Assembly (NCBI GenBank): GCA_021773435.1
Contig: JAJFKC010000038.1
Location: 1 to 64,000, forward strand
DNA from: Porticoccaceae bacterium
Lineage (GTDB): Bacteria; Pseudomonadota; Gammaproteobacteria; Pseudomonadales; Porticoccaceae
DNA: 64,000 nt
Direction of reading: 5' to 3'
The translations under genes were made by a program, and so were the position numbers. Under the pieces are notes generated by a model. It was not told the origin of the DNA. It saw only the letters and a list, made by a program, of their open reading frames with translations, and ran no database searches. Below, piece by piece: positions 44,937-54,777 of the stretch; within the stretch, counting starts at the first letter, position 1; every line of letters starts with the position of its first letter.

Positions 44937-46163
44937 ATGAGTGAAGCTAACCCAAAGACCGCTATGCTTGAGGGCGTGCGCGTACTTGATTTTACACAGT
45001 ATGTGGCTGGACCAACCGTAACGCGCATGATGGCCGAGTTAGGTGCTGAGATCATCAAGGTCGAACAGGCACCAGGGGGAGATCCGTCTCGGCAAATACC
45101 CGTGTTTAAAAATCGTCGTAGCGTTTATTACATCCAGCACAACCGCGGCAAGCAAAGCCTTTGTGTCGACTTTTCTAAGCCAGAAACTATCGACCTGCTG
45201 CACGACCTGGTTAAGACCGTCGATATCGTTGTGGAAAATTACGGCCCCAATGTCATGAAAAAACGCGGGCTGGATTATGAGGCACTGAACAAGATTCATC
45301 CCGAACTTATCATGCTGTCGATTTCGGCGTTTGGGCGGACTGGGCCCCTGTCCGATAAAGTCGGCTTCGATCTGATCGCCCAGGCATTTTCTGGACTGAT
45401 GCACATGACTGGCGAACCCGACCGACCACCACAATTTGTCAATATGGCTATCGCAGATGTTAACGCCGGCGTACACGGTTTTGCCTCGCTGGGCTACGCG
45501 CTATTTCACCGGGATCGCACCGGACGCGGACAATACATTGATATCGCCATGGTCGACGCCCTCTATCATATGCACGAGGCCAATGTGCAATTCTGTGCCA
45601 ACGCCAAATCGGAATTTAATCCCATTCGCTGCGGCACTCACAATAAAGGCCTTGCGCCTTATGGAGTGTTCAAAGGAGCCGAAGGCTGGATCGCAATTCT
45701 CGCTGGAGATTTGCAATGGGCCGGCCTGCCCCGAGCCATGGGGCGGGAAGATTTAATCGACGACCCGCGATTCGCTGAAACTCGCGCTCGCGCCAAACAC
45801 TCGGAAGAATTAGTTGAGTTGGTCGAGGCGTGGATGGCTACTCAGAAAGACGACCAGACAATTCTCGACGCACTCGGCGAACAACGCGTACCCTGTGCGC
45901 CAGTTTTATCCGTGCGAGACACCATTAATCATCCCCATTTTATTGCTCGCAATATGGTCCGCACACTGCCCGAAAATGGTCTTGACGAGGACATCACTAT
46001 TCCCGGGTTCCCCATTAAGTTTTCTGAAAACGCCGAGCTACCGGAACTGATGACCTCATCTCGGGGTGAAGATAACAGCAAGGTACTCAAGGCCGCACTG
46101 GGCTATGACGATGAGCAAATAAAAAGCTTGTTGGATCAAGGTGTTATTCAGGCGGCATCCTAA
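44937..46163 (+). CDS. CaiB/BaiF-family CoA-transferase, second copy
   Basis: 408 residues. Starts MLEGVRVLDFTQYVAGPTVT, then IIKVEQAPGGDPSR and VVENYGPNVMKKRGLDY, with Asp in NMAIADVNAGVHG at the nucleophile position. About 40 percent like the 41504 protein by eye, so not a recent duplicate. Located just upstream of an SDR with 94 bases between; likely the same pathway. Confidence 0.88.
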   Translation: MSEANPKTAMLEGVRVLDFTQYVAGPTVTRMMAELGAEIIKVEQAPGGDPSRQIPVFKNRRSVYYIQHNRGKQSLCVDFSKPETIDLLHDLVKTVDIVVENYGPNVMKKRGLDYEALNKIHPELIMLSISAFGRTGPLSDKVGFDLIAQAFSGLMHMTGEPDRPPQFVNMAIADVNAGVHGFASLGYALFHRDRTGRGQYIDIAMVDALYHMHEANVQFCANAKSEFNPIRCGTHNKGLAPYGVFKGAEGWIAILAGDLQWAGLPRAMGREDLIDDPRFAETRARAKHSEELVELVEAWMATQKDDQTILDALGEQRVPCAPVLSVRDTINHPHFIARNMVRTLPENGLDEDITIPGFPIKFSENAELPELMTSSRGEDNSKVLKAALGYDDEQIKSLLDQGVIQAAS

Positions 46164-46256
46164 TTCGTTGCGCTGACGTGTACCCGGAAAATGGAACACA
46201 CTGCAAATAATCTAATTCCAAAGACAACCATCTATGAAAATTAAAAGGAGATACCT

Positions 46257-47168
46257 ATGAGCATTTCATTCGACGGACGAGTCGCTGTAGTCACCGGTGC
46301 GGGTTCCGGTCTGGGCCGAAGCCACGCCAGATACTTCGCTGCTAATGGTGCGAAAGTGGTGGTTAATGATCTCGGCGGCACCGTTGCAGGCACCGGCGGG
46401 TCGAGCAAAGCTGCCGATGAGGTGGTCAAGGAAATCACCGATGCTGGTGGTGTGGCGGTCGCAAACTACGACAGCGTCGCTACCGAAGAGGGCGGGACCA
46501 ATATTATTAAAACCGGCGTCGACAATTTCGGCAAAGTCGATATCTTAATCAACAACGCCGGTAACGTGCGCGACAAAAGCTTTGCCAAAATGGATTTGAA
46601 AGACTTCACCGCCTTGATGGATGTACATTTAATGGGCGCGGTATATTGCACCAAGGCCGCCTGGCCTTCGATGCTGGAAAATCGCTTTGGCCGAATTGTG
46701 ATGACGTCTTCTGCCGCCGGTCTCTATGGTACTCACGGCCATACCAATTATTCCAGCGCCAAAATCTCACTAATCGGCTTTATGAATGCCTTAAAGCAGG
46801 AAGGCACCTCAAAAAATGTGCTGGTCAACTCCGTCGCCCCGATGGCGCTGACCCGCATGACCGAAGAAGTCATGTCGCCGAAACTCGCTCCCAAAATGAA
46901 GCCAGAATATGTCACCGCGCTGGTCGCCTGGCTGTGCTCGGAGGAGAGCACGCTGGCTGGAGAAATTATTGAGGCGGGTATGGGTTATTACAGCAAAGTG
47001 CAAATAATTGAAGCACCGGGCTATATTTTCAAAGGCGACGACGTACCCACACCGGAGCAAATTCGTGACAGTTGGGACAAAATTAGCGACATGACCGGCG
47101 CACTACCTTATCCCGGCGCTGATGATGTTATTCGTGCTGTATTTGGCAAACTTAAAGCTAACAGTTAA
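46257..47168 (+). CDS. SDR, hydroxyacyl-CoA dehydrogenase (MFE-2/FOX2-like)
   Basis: 303 residues, NAD(P)-dependent short-chain dehydrogenase. TGAGSGLGRSHARYF (cofactor), NNAGNVRDKSF and catalytic YSSAK are present. The long form with VAGTGGSSKAADEVVKEI is typical of the dehydrogenase unit of multifunctional beta-oxidation enzymes, so it probably oxidises a 3-hydroxyacyl-CoA. AGGAGA precedes the ATG. Confidence 0.88.
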   Translation: MSISFDGRVAVVTGAGSGLGRSHARYFAANGAKVVVNDLGGTVAGTGGSSKAADEVVKEITDAGGVAVANYDSVATEEGGTNIIKTGVDNFGKVDILINNAGNVRDKSFAKMDLKDFTALMDVHLMGAVYCTKAAWPSMLENRFGRIVMTSSAAGLYGTHGHTNYSSAKISLIGFMNALKQEGTSKNVLVNSVAPMALTRMTEEVMSPKLAPKMKPEYVTALVAWLCSEESTLAGEIIEAGMGYYSKVQIIEAPGYIFKGDDVPTPEQIRDSWDKISDMTGALPYPGADDVIRAVFGKLKANS

Positions 47169-47177
47169 TCGAACTGT

Positions 47178-47216
47178 CCATCTAGCAAGCGCAGGCGTTT
47201 GACGCTTGCTAGATGG
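47178..47216 (+). terminator. Hairpin after the SDR gene
   Basis: A perfect 14-bp stem, CCATCTAGCAAGCG against CGCTTGCTAGATGG, with an 11-base loop begins 9 bases after the SDR stop. No T run follows, so it may be a terminator without a U tract or an mRNA end-protecting repeat. Confidence 0.6.
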
Positions 47217-47264
47217 TCCCGTAAAGCTTTTAATTCCACGCTAAAACTCAAGTTATTATTGCCC

Positions 47265-47804
47265 ATGCCTCGTCGACTCAATCTCTCCATTCTTGGTAGT
47301 TATTCTGCCAATGATATCGAGCATGGGCTCGCCTATGAACTTGGGGTCGGTCTTGCGGAACTCGGTTTCAATATTATCTCCGGCGGCCAGGAAGGTGTGA
47401 TGTTGAGCTTATGCAAGGCAATACATAATCATCGGAGTGACGGTTACAATAGCGCTTATATTGTCGGCATTCTGCCCAACAACAGTTTCGATGATGCTAA
47501 CCAATACCTTGATCTGGCCATTCCCGTCGGCGCACCACATTTACAAAATGCGACCGTGCCACTATCGGCCGATATTGTCATTGCAATCGGCGGTGCGGCG
47601 GGCACCCTGTCCGAGCTCGCTTTGGCCTGGCAGTTTAAAAAGCCTATCGCACTGCTCGGTACCGAGGGCTGGTCTGGGAAACTGGGTGGCCAAAGGTTAG
47701 ACACAAGGCGAGAGGAAGAGTTAACACATTTTCAGACCGTAGAGGGTTTGCTCGTCTGGGTCGATAAAACCAAAAGAGAAATCGATACTAAAAATACCGC
47801 ATAA
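47265..47804 (+). CDS. LOG/TIGR00725-like Rossmann protein
   Basis: 179 residues from the ATG at 47265. The frame SILGSYSANDIEHGLAYELG, then IISGGQEGVM and IAIGGAAGTLSELALAW match the Rossmann fold of lysine-decarboxylase-like (LOG) and TIGR00725 proteins. The PGGxGTxxE motif appears as GGAAGTLSE. Nucleotide or cytokinin-type phosphoribohydrolase activity is possible but not certain. Confidence 0.75.
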   Translation: MPRRLNLSILGSYSANDIEHGLAYELGVGLAELGFNIISGGQEGVMLSLCKAIHNHRSDGYNSAYIVGILPNNSFDDANQYLDLAIPVGAPHLQNATVPLSADIVIAIGGAAGTLSELALAWQFKKPIALLGTEGWSGKLGGQRLDTRREEELTHFQTVEGLLVWVDKTKREIDTKNTA

Positions 47805-47886
47805 ATTGTAATAACCAAAAAGTACAGGCTCAAATTAGGCGACCGATGGAATCTCACCACAAGGACAGGCCAGATCAACAAACAAT

Positions 47887-48606
47887 ATGACCTTAGTTTT
47901 TGAAGAACTCGACCACCAGGCAACCCCATTGGGCGACATCAGCCTGCGGCGGCGCGCTGAACCCCGTCTGAACGGTGAAATTCTATATGAAGTAAAGCTG
48001 GGCGACGAATTTTTAATGTCCAGCCTGTTTACTGCTGCCGAAATTGAACTGGCGCACCTCGGGCTTGCCCAGCTGAACGGTGACAATCTGGATGTAATCG
48101 TCGGCGGCCTGGGCCTTGGCTATACCGCCCTCGCAGCATTAGAGAATCCCGCAGTAAAACGTCTCACCGTTATCGAAATACTACAACCAGTGATTGACTG
48201 GCATCTGCACGGCCTTGTACCTGTTGGCCCTCAACTCAATGCCGATCGCCGCTGTGAACTCAGACAGGCAGACTTTTTTGCCGTCGCCATTAATCCAGAT
48301 TGCGGCTTTCATTCCGAACAACCCAGTCGGCAAGTGGATGCGGTATTGCTCGATATCGACCACGCACCAAATCACTGGCTGAATCCGCACAACAGCAGCT
48401 TTTATACAGAGGCGTCGCTACGGATATTGCACAGCAACATTTTGCCGGGAGGGGTCTTCGGGTTGTGGTCTAACGAACTACCATCAGAACAATTTACCGA
48501 TATGCTGGAAGCAGTTTTTCGACGGGTTGAAACCCATATCGTCAACTTCCCCAACCCTTATACCGATAGACAATCAAGTAATAGCGTGTACCTGGCAACT
48601 GTATAA
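47887..48606 (+). CDS. Spermidine synthase-like methyltransferase-fold protein
   Basis: 239 residues. AdoMet-type fold with VIVGGLGLGYTALAAL as the glycine-rich loop, TVIEILQPVIDWH as the acidic end of strand 2, and DAVLLDIDHAPNHWLN. It matches the spermidine-synthase-like family without the aminopropyl transfer gatekeepers I would need to call activity. 82 bases after the LOG-like gene. Confidence 0.72.
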   Translation: MTLVFEELDHQATPLGDISLRRRAEPRLNGEILYEVKLGDEFLMSSLFTAAEIELAHLGLAQLNGDNLDVIVGGLGLGYTALAALENPAVKRLTVIEILQPVIDWHLHGLVPVGPQLNADRRCELRQADFFAVAINPDCGFHSEQPSRQVDAVLLDIDHAPNHWLNPHNSSFYTEASLRILHSNILPGGVFGLWSNELPSEQFTDMLEAVFRRVETHIVNFPNPYTDRQSSNSVYLATV

Positions 48607-48702
48607 ACGTCTTTAATTTAGTCACAACAGTTCAGTGATAATAAGTCAGTCACCATAAGTCATTCACCACGCTGCTAGAAATTCACGGCTGCTGCTACCA
48701 AT

Positions 48703-50070
48703 CTATCGACGAAAGGCATCACCGGTACGCAAATTGCGCTGTACCTCTGCCTCTAAAGCAGCATATACCCCGGCCTTGCGGGCATAGACTGGCCACTCAC
48801 GCACCACCGCTAATATCTGATCAATAATCTGTCCAGCCTCACGCCTAAAGTTAGTAATTAGCGTGCCCACAGCCAGCAAGTCATCCAAAATGAAATCGTC
48901 ACGTTTACCGTTCAAGGTTAACTGATGGGAGGCCACCCAGGGTGAGCCTTTTTTGTAACTGTAGGCAATATCGAAAGCGGGAGACAAGCGCCAAAGGGGG
49001 TTCATCTGCCCATCATTTAACTCACCTAAACCATCCAGCAGAAAACCAAAATTCTTGGTGTGATCATCGTGATTACGCGCAACCACGTTAAACACCATGC
49101 GGCGAAAAATCTCGACGGCATCCATCCGTGGCAGCTTTAATTGCCGGGCCACGGCGAGCAGCTGCTCATAACTGTAAGCACCAGGCTTTTTGTAATCAGC
49201 ATGATCCATAGCGCACAGCGACACGTAATGCAGCTTTCGGTTACCGACCCGCTCAAAGCGCCGGGTCATAAAGTGAGCGCGGCCGCTTTCAATCAACAAT
49301 TCTGAGGGAGAAATATTAATTCCCACATCGACAGCCATCAGATAATAAGCGTATTCCATGCGACCGAAACCCTGAGGATCACCGAAGCTTTCGCTGTCAG
49401 TTTTATGTTCTTCAACGCCATCAAACTTCAGAAGGTAATGCTCAAAGCCTTCGGGGGCATCCACCTGACCGGAACGAATCTGGGAGCGATCAGCATTCAC
49501 CGCTACTACCGCCTTGGCCCGGGCACCACCGGCTGAGGTACCCACCTGCAAAATCGCCTGCATAGCCTCGTGGTTTTGTTTGGTCATATCCGCGCCAACC
49601 CGTCGTTGCAAATGAACCCTTTCGTCCAACACCGTTTGCGCCATAGCTACCAGCGAATCCATGGCCAGGTCACCGGTCTCTTTAACGCCTCGATCAAAAG
49701 CGGGCAGAAACTCCAGAGCACCCATGCCCCGTTTACCGGTATAGAGAAGGCGCTCCACGGGTGTAAAAGAATAGGCATCACGGCCAGTTCTCGCCAGCCA
49801 GGCGTTGATGACTGCGTTGCCAAAGTCATCCGGCAATGTGTCGGCAAACACCGCTGGCAGGCCACGATAAGTAGCGGTATTTAAGCCGGGAAATTGATAT
49901 TTCGTGGCCGCCACAGGCATGTGCAAAGGGGCAATTTCCAGACCTGATTCACGTCCCTGTTTACGCCATTCGGCTGAGAATTCAAAAGTGCTCAGACCAC
50001 TGCCTGGTTCATAGGCGAGCGCCCCCACCTGCTTACCCCACAACCGGACTTCAGCCAGGTTTTCCATCAT
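48703..50070 (-). CDS. hipA: HipA-family kinase toxin
   Basis: 455 residues, long form. N-terminal HipA domain with VRLWGKQVGALAYEPGSG, then the kinase core with the ATP loop (GTSAGGARAKAVVAVN) and the catalytic NHDDHTKNFGFLLD with Asp and Asn. HipA phosphorylates glutamyl-tRNA synthetase and halts growth. It is encoded 37 bases downstream of a HipB-like antitoxin. Confidence 0.92.
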   Translation of the reverse strand: MMENLAEVRLWGKQVGALAYEPGSGLSTFEFSAEWRKQGRESGLEIAPLHMPVAATKYQFPGLNTATYRGLPAVFADTLPDDFGNAVINAWLARTGRDAYSFTPVERLLYTGKRGMGALEFLPAFDRGVKETGDLAMDSLVAMAQTVLDERVHLQRRVGADMTKQNHEAMQAILQVGTSAGGARAKAVVAVNADRSQIRSGQVDAPEGFEHYLLKFDGVEEHKTDSESFGDPQGFGRMEYAYYLMAVDVGINISPSELLIESGRAHFMTRRFERVGNRKLHYVSLCAMDHADYKKPGAYSYEQLLAVARQLKLPRMDAVEIFRRMVFNVVARNHDDHTKNFGFLLDGLGELNDGQMNPLWRLSPAFDIAYSYKKGSPWVASHQLTLNGKRDDFILDDLLAVGTLITNFRREAGQIIDQILAVVREWPVYARKAGVYAALEAEVQRNLRTGDAFRR

Positions 50071-50106
50071 TAATTTAAAAGCACGTCGAGTGTTTAAGTG
50101 TCGGCA

Positions 50107-50511
50107 TTACCAGTCCATCTCTTCAGGTTTATCCTTTGCAGATTTACCGCTAATTCCAGCACCGCTACCGCTAACAGCGCTACGACCAGAAGCAGAACCA
50201 GTAGCGCTAACCACTCGCTTACCCGTCGCCCGTTTGCGCTGCTTGCCTTTCATTTTCAGTTGTTCAATAGGACTAAACACGGTTTCTGGTACAAAGTTTT
50301 CGAGCAAATCCAGCTGATCTAAGGCCCGGAGTACCGCAATTACATTGGTAAACTTACCCTGACCAGCAACTAGCTTTGCATAACTGACCCGCGATAAACC
50401 CACTGCATCGGCCACTTGCTGCTGGGTCAAATTCCGCTCAAGGCGTAGCTGCTCAAGACGCTGGCCTATCTCAGCGGCCACCGCCAAGTCTGTCATCGAA
50501 GAATATTTCAT
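50107..50511 (-). CDS. hipB: HipB-like XRE antitoxin with long basic/Ser-Gly tail
   Basis: 134 residues from the ATG at 50511; the tracked start 48 bases upstream has no ribosome site. The HTH reads LEQLRLERNLTQQQVADAVGLSRVSY. The C-terminus (KGKQRKRATGKR, then Ser/Gly/Ala-rich SATGSASGRSAVSGSGAG) is a long, low-complexity extension, unusual for HipB. It likely binds its own AT-rich promoter in the 190 bases upstream. Confidence 0.85.
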   Translation of the reverse strand: MKYSSMTDLAVAAEIGQRLEQLRLERNLTQQQVADAVGLSRVSYAKLVAGQGKFTNVIAVLRALDQLDLLENFVPETVFSPIEQLKMKGKQRKRATGKRVVSATGSASGRSAVSGSGAGISGKSAKDKPEEMDW

Positions 50512-50701
50512 AATGATTATATTTCTATATTTAAAATGCCAAATAAGAATTAAAGACAATATTTATTTGCTTTAAACATCAAACCAAGTCAAGGTTATAC
50601 CTATAATAATATAATATCAATATTTCTTATCATATAATTCTATTTAACAATTAAAGATAATATATCTTTTCATTAAATTATTTACGCCTAAGTCCCGGTT
50701 T

Positions 50702-51250
50702 TTATTCATACTGCTGATCTGGGCTACTCACCTCAGCATATACTTCGACGCTGCTATCCTTCTTAAGCAATAACACTTGATAGGCCATAAAACGGTCGTC
50801 CATCTCCATACCGGGGCTACCCATAGGCATGGCAGGCACTGCCAGACCTCGAGCATCAACCGGTGGCGCAGCGAGAAATTCACGGATGTATCTGGCCGGA
50901 ACATGCCCTTCAAATATATAACCCTGTTCAGACACCGACGTGTGGCACGACTGGTACTCCGGTTCGATGCCCTGCTCTTTCTTAAACTGATTAAAATCGG
51001 TCGGGTGATGAGTGGTCAACGAAAAACCCCTTTCCTCGGCATGCTCCACCCATTTGCCACAACAACCACAGGTCGGACTTTTGTACACATCCATAACAAT
51101 ATTCTTGTCAGCATGAATTGCGATATTTTCAGTCACTTGAAGCTCCGCATCACCACCTTCCTGTGTCGCCACTGACTCATCGCGTTGCTCTGAACAAGCC
51201 ATCATCGACAACACCAATACGCTGAATAAAACCTTTTGAACTCTAGTCAT
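50702..51250 (-). CDS. DUF411 metal-binding lipoprotein
   Basis: 182 residues from the ATG at 51250 (AGGAGA before it). A lipobox-like LSMMACS is followed by DUF411 with the metal motif SPTCGCCGKWVEH (Cys61, 63, 64) and Met-rich AMPMGSPGMEM. DUF411 proteins are found with copper resistance genes. Here it is isolated from them, near the HipBA pair. Confidence 0.85.
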   Translation of the reverse strand: MTRVQKVLFSVLVLSMMACSEQRDESVATQEGGDAELQVTENIAIHADKNIVMDVYKSPTCGCCGKWVEHAEERGFSLTTHHPTDFNQFKKEQGIEPEYQSCHTSVSEQGYIFEGHVPARYIREFLAAPPVDARGLAVPAMPMGSPGMEMDDRFMAYQVLLLKKDSSVEVYAEVSSPDQQYE

Positions 51251-51486
51251 TTTTGATTGATCTCCTAAACGACGCCTGATCTCGCCACAAGTAAACTCGT
51301 CGTAAGTAAATAAGCCATATATTCCACCAGGCTCAGCCATAAAAACTATAACGAAACTCAAATATTAATAACAACGCCTGTTTTTCTTTATTGCTAACAG
51401 ACTGATTTATATCTAACTAATCTGTCTTCGACAAGGAGATGGTATGCTGTGCACTTCACCCCATAGATCAGCATAAGCGAGCGCCA

Positions 51487-51690
51487 ATGGCTAAAACCAA
51501 TTATTCCTACGAGAAACGACAACGAGACCTCGCAAAGAAAAAGAAAAAAGAAGAAAAACGCCTGAAAAAACAGAGTCGCACTGCTGGGCCTGAAGAAGTT
51601 AGCGCTGAGGAAAACGCCGAGGCACCCACGAGCGCTGCTGAAGCAGGTGAACTGGACACCGCTGTTGACGAACGACAAACTGACGAATAA
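51487..51690 (+). CDS. Small highly charged conserved protein
   Basis: 67 residues from ATG at 51487. MAKTNYSYEKRQRDLAKKKK then EEKRLKKQSR, with an acidic C-terminus. I have seen this opening in uncharacterised small proteins of gammaproteobacteria; the function is unknown, perhaps RNA or ribosome associated. The tracked upstream start is not conserved in my memory. Confidence 0.65.
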   Translation: MAKTNYSYEKRQRDLAKKKKKEEKRLKKQSRTAGPEEVSAEENAEAPTSAAEAGELDTAVDERQTDE

Positions 51691-51708
51691 GACCAATCAA
51701 TTAGAAAA

Positions 51709-52389
51709 CTAAGCCTGACACACTATCGCCAGCCAGGGTTGTTGAGTGCGCGGCTTACCCTCAGGGCGATAATAGTGGTCAAGCATACTAAAGCCCGCAC
51801 GCTCTAGACATCTCTTGCTTGCCTCGAACTCCATGTAATGGCCATAGCGCTCTCGCTGCCAGCCCTCTGCTTCACCCCGTGGATTAGACATAAACAAAAT
51901 ACCTCCTACCCGCAAAGCTCGGTGACATTCTCTTAGCACTCGGGGCAGCTCCTGACCCGGCACATGAAATAACGAGGCATTGGCAAATATCCCATCAAAG
52001 CTGCGCTTTCCCAGATCAAGACTCAAAAACTGCTGATGCAACACTGGGCAACCGCTGTGCTGGCGTGCCATCGCACAAAAAGCCTGGCTGCCATCCAGAC
52101 CCGTTGGCCGATGACCCTGCTCTTTAAAGGTATACAGATCGCGGCCCGGCCCACAACCAAAATCAAGAATATCTAGCGCCCTGTTGTTATCAAAATTCGC
52201 AGATAGCGCCTGCAAAAATGCTCTGATATTTTGACTGACATCATGATCGCGAGTGCCCAGCCAGAAAGACTCGGCATTCCTGTCGTAATGCCCCAAGGTA
52301 ACGCGCTCTATTTCATCCAGACTTTCCCGGTCGATACGCTTCTTATCCAGACTGGCTTCACCCCATTTCGTCGAAGCTTCGACGTGCAC
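51709..52389 (-). CDS. Class I SAM-dependent methyltransferase
   Basis: 226 residues. Motif I ILDFGCGPGRDLYTF, motif II in GLDGSQAF, and motif III area LRVGGILFMSNPRGEAEGW with a catalytic-type context. It starts within 20 residues of an alternate Met, and the long N-terminus may be part of the cap. Substrate not assignable; similarity to ubiquinone/tellurite-type methyltransferases is general. Confidence 0.8.
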   Translation of the reverse strand: MHVEASTKWGEASLDKKRIDRESLDEIERVTLGHYDRNAESFWLGTRDHDVSQNIRAFLQALSANFDNNRALDILDFGCGPGRDLYTFKEQGHRPTGLDGSQAFCAMARQHSGCPVLHQQFLSLDLGKRSFDGIFANASLFHVPGQELPRVLRECHRALRVGGILFMSNPRGEAEGWQRERYGHYMEFEASKRCLERAGFSMLDHYYRPEGKPRTQQPWLAIVCQA

Positions 52390-52464
52390 TAAGCCATCGA
52401 AGCAGAACTATTCACTATTTTTATTACACTGGCGATCAGGTTTTCCGGTAACTGCCTGACTGGA

Positions 52465-54732
52465 CTAATGGCTCAGATGAAAATTCGGCGGCTCGCGATC
52501 CTGACCCATAATCGCTAGGTCGGCGGCCAGACAACAGGCGCAGGTCGGACAGAAGTACTCAATAAGCTCAACGGGCTCGTCCAGCCGTCTACGAATGACG
52601 ATTTCCGCTTGCTCAAAACAATCCGCAAGGCTACGACGAACAGCGGGGGCGCAACGCTTCCAGTCCTGAATGTCCTCGCACAAAGTTGTATGGCAATGGC
52701 TACAGATCATCTGTTTGCTGGTTCGCAAGACGCCTTCTGTACCGGTACTTCCAGAAATATCGGCAAGGCTGCCCTGCTTTTCTGGCACCAATGCCAGGCG
52801 GCGAGCATCACGACATGCCCATGTAGCGCCTTCATCAAGGGCGTAGGGCTCGCCACTACCGCCTAGCACCACAGCCCCATATAGATGTTCTGCCGCCGCA
52901 ACTGACACCAGATCATTGTTCAAATCATCGGCAATCTCTTCGACAGGACGTAGAAACGGATCGCCCAAACCACCACCGCCGGAAGCCACACCCAGGAAAA
53001 CATCACTATCGCTTAAATGGACATTGGTGGTATTGGCTCGCAACGAGGGGTCTTCATCACCCGTCAGGAGATCACGATTCTTCGGTAGTTGCCCGGCCTC
53101 AATCACCTCATGGACATTGGTATCTCGCAATACCCAACTGGTACATAAACTGCCCGGATAACCACCGGCAAAACCTTTACCGGGTATTTCTGGTGCAGTA
53201 AGAAAAGTCTGCCCGACCAACTTTGCGCCTTCACGCAGCATAAAGGCGGCATCCATGCCCATGCCACCTCGGTAGCGCCCAGCACCACCCGAGTTAATCT
53301 TGATACGCCGCCATAGCAGCAACACAGGATCGCTCAATTCATAAACCTCGACATCGGCCCAGTTTAGAGACAGCGTCGCCTGCAATCCGTAGTTGTCCTG
53401 CCCGTCCCCAATGGATTGCGCGCCACCGCCAACCCCGACGCCGGAATCCAGCGGCAGAAATACTGAGGGATCACCATTTTTATTTTCGCCATACCAAACC
53501 GACGGCGCCAGAGCACCTGAAGCGAGACCCGAAACACGACCGCGCACGACCTCTGATTCAGATAATGAACAGGCGGCGACAATCGCTTCCTGCACCATAC
53601 GGCCGACGCGAACACCGCCCGATGCATGGGCCATGGTCACCGGCGCGGGGACTATCGGATTGGTAATTGTGCCTGGCTCACCACGATCAATTTCGATACA
53701 ACGCCAAAAACCCTCATTAATGGGCACATCGGGCGCCAACTGACAAACGATAGGTGAAATCACATTACCTTCGAGACCACCCTGAGCTGCATTAACAAAG
53801 GCTGGCACCTGGGGACAACCGGAAAATGCAAAGTGCAATTTGCGATCTCGAACGGTCATATCGCAATACATGGGAAACAGATCTGGACTGCCGGTACCGT
53901 CGTACTCTACCCATTCATAAGTGCGGTAAGTACCCTCGGGTAGCTGACTAATTCGATCAGCAAAGGCCTTTTCTGTGAGACTGATATTGTAATCAGAGTA
54001 GGCTCGGAGTCGGTCATAGCCATATTCATCGATCATCTCCCGATAACGCCTTGAGCCGGTATTACAAGCCGCAATCAAACTGCGAATATCGCTAATTAAA
54101 GACAGCGGCACACGCACGTTATTGCTGATAAAGCCAACCCATTCCTTGTCAAGAATGCCGTTAATGGCAACCCGCGTACCGGGAAAACGCAGCGCCTCGG
54201 AATACACATCTCGAGCATTGGGCGCAAAACCACTGATGGCAGAGCCACCGACATCACTCATATGGGCATTAGAAAAACACCAGCCCACCAGCTTTTCTGC
54301 ACCATCAACATCATGGAAGATCGGCATAATAATGCCGACATCGCCCTGATGCGCAGCACCCATGGTGTGCGGATCATTACAGATAAATGCATCGCCGGGA
54401 TTCACATCGTGGGGGTAGCGCGCTTTGGCCAGCGCGCGCACGCCCAGGCGAGAAGTGGCAAGATGATATAGCAGGTAGCCAACTACACCGACCTGATTAC
54501 AGTCGGCATCAAATAAAATAGTCGAGAAATCCTTTGATTCAGTCAGCACCGCAGAGCCTGAGGTGCGCAGCAGAACCACACTCATTTCCCGCGCGATATT
54601 ATCGAATGATGAACGGATCACCTCTGCAGTAATCGGGTCAAAGCCCTCATTTTCGCCAACACTACTTTGCTTAGCACTAGCGCCGATACTCGCCTGCTGC
54701 TCAGACCTCAACCGCAAATTTTCAATTGCCAT
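52465..54732 (-). CDS. Hydantoinase B/oxoprolinase fused to acetone carboxylase gamma-like tail
   Basis: 755 residues. Residues 30 to about 600 are a HyuB/N-methylhydantoinase B domain (GAAHQGDVGIIMPIF, HMSDVGGSAISGF, GGAQSIGDGQDNYG). The last 80 residues hold Cys pairs (CSHCHTTLCED and FCPTCACCLAADL), as in acetone carboxylase gamma subunits (zinc site). No HyuA-type gene is next to it, although the carboxylase needs one. So this may be an incomplete or novel carboxylase/hydantoinase. Start 54732 preferred. Confidence 0.85.
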   Translation of the reverse strand: MAIENLRLRSEQQASIGASAKQSSVGENEGFDPITAEVIRSSFDNIAREMSVVLLRTSGSAVLTESKDFSTILFDADCNQVGVVGYLLYHLATSRLGVRALAKARYPHDVNPGDAFICNDPHTMGAAHQGDVGIIMPIFHDVDGAEKLVGWCFSNAHMSDVGGSAISGFAPNARDVYSEALRFPGTRVAINGILDKEWVGFISNNVRVPLSLISDIRSLIAACNTGSRRYREMIDEYGYDRLRAYSDYNISLTEKAFADRISQLPEGTYRTYEWVEYDGTGSPDLFPMYCDMTVRDRKLHFAFSGCPQVPAFVNAAQGGLEGNVISPIVCQLAPDVPINEGFWRCIEIDRGEPGTITNPIVPAPVTMAHASGGVRVGRMVQEAIVAACSLSESEVVRGRVSGLASGALAPSVWYGENKNGDPSVFLPLDSGVGVGGGAQSIGDGQDNYGLQATLSLNWADVEVYELSDPVLLLWRRIKINSGGAGRYRGGMGMDAAFMLREGAKLVGQTFLTAPEIPGKGFAGGYPGSLCTSWVLRDTNVHEVIEAGQLPKNRDLLTGDEDPSLRANTTNVHLSDSDVFLGVASGGGGLGDPFLRPVEEIADDLNNDLVSVAAAEHLYGAVVLGGSGEPYALDEGATWACRDARRLALVPEKQGSLADISGSTGTEGVLRTSKQMICSHCHTTLCEDIQDWKRCAPAVRRSLADCFEQAEIVIRRRLDEPVELIEYFCPTCACCLAADLAIMGQDREPPNFHLSH

Positions 54733-54777
54733 CGTCTTCCCCCTCAATCAGTAAACCCGCCTAACTGAATTTATTTG

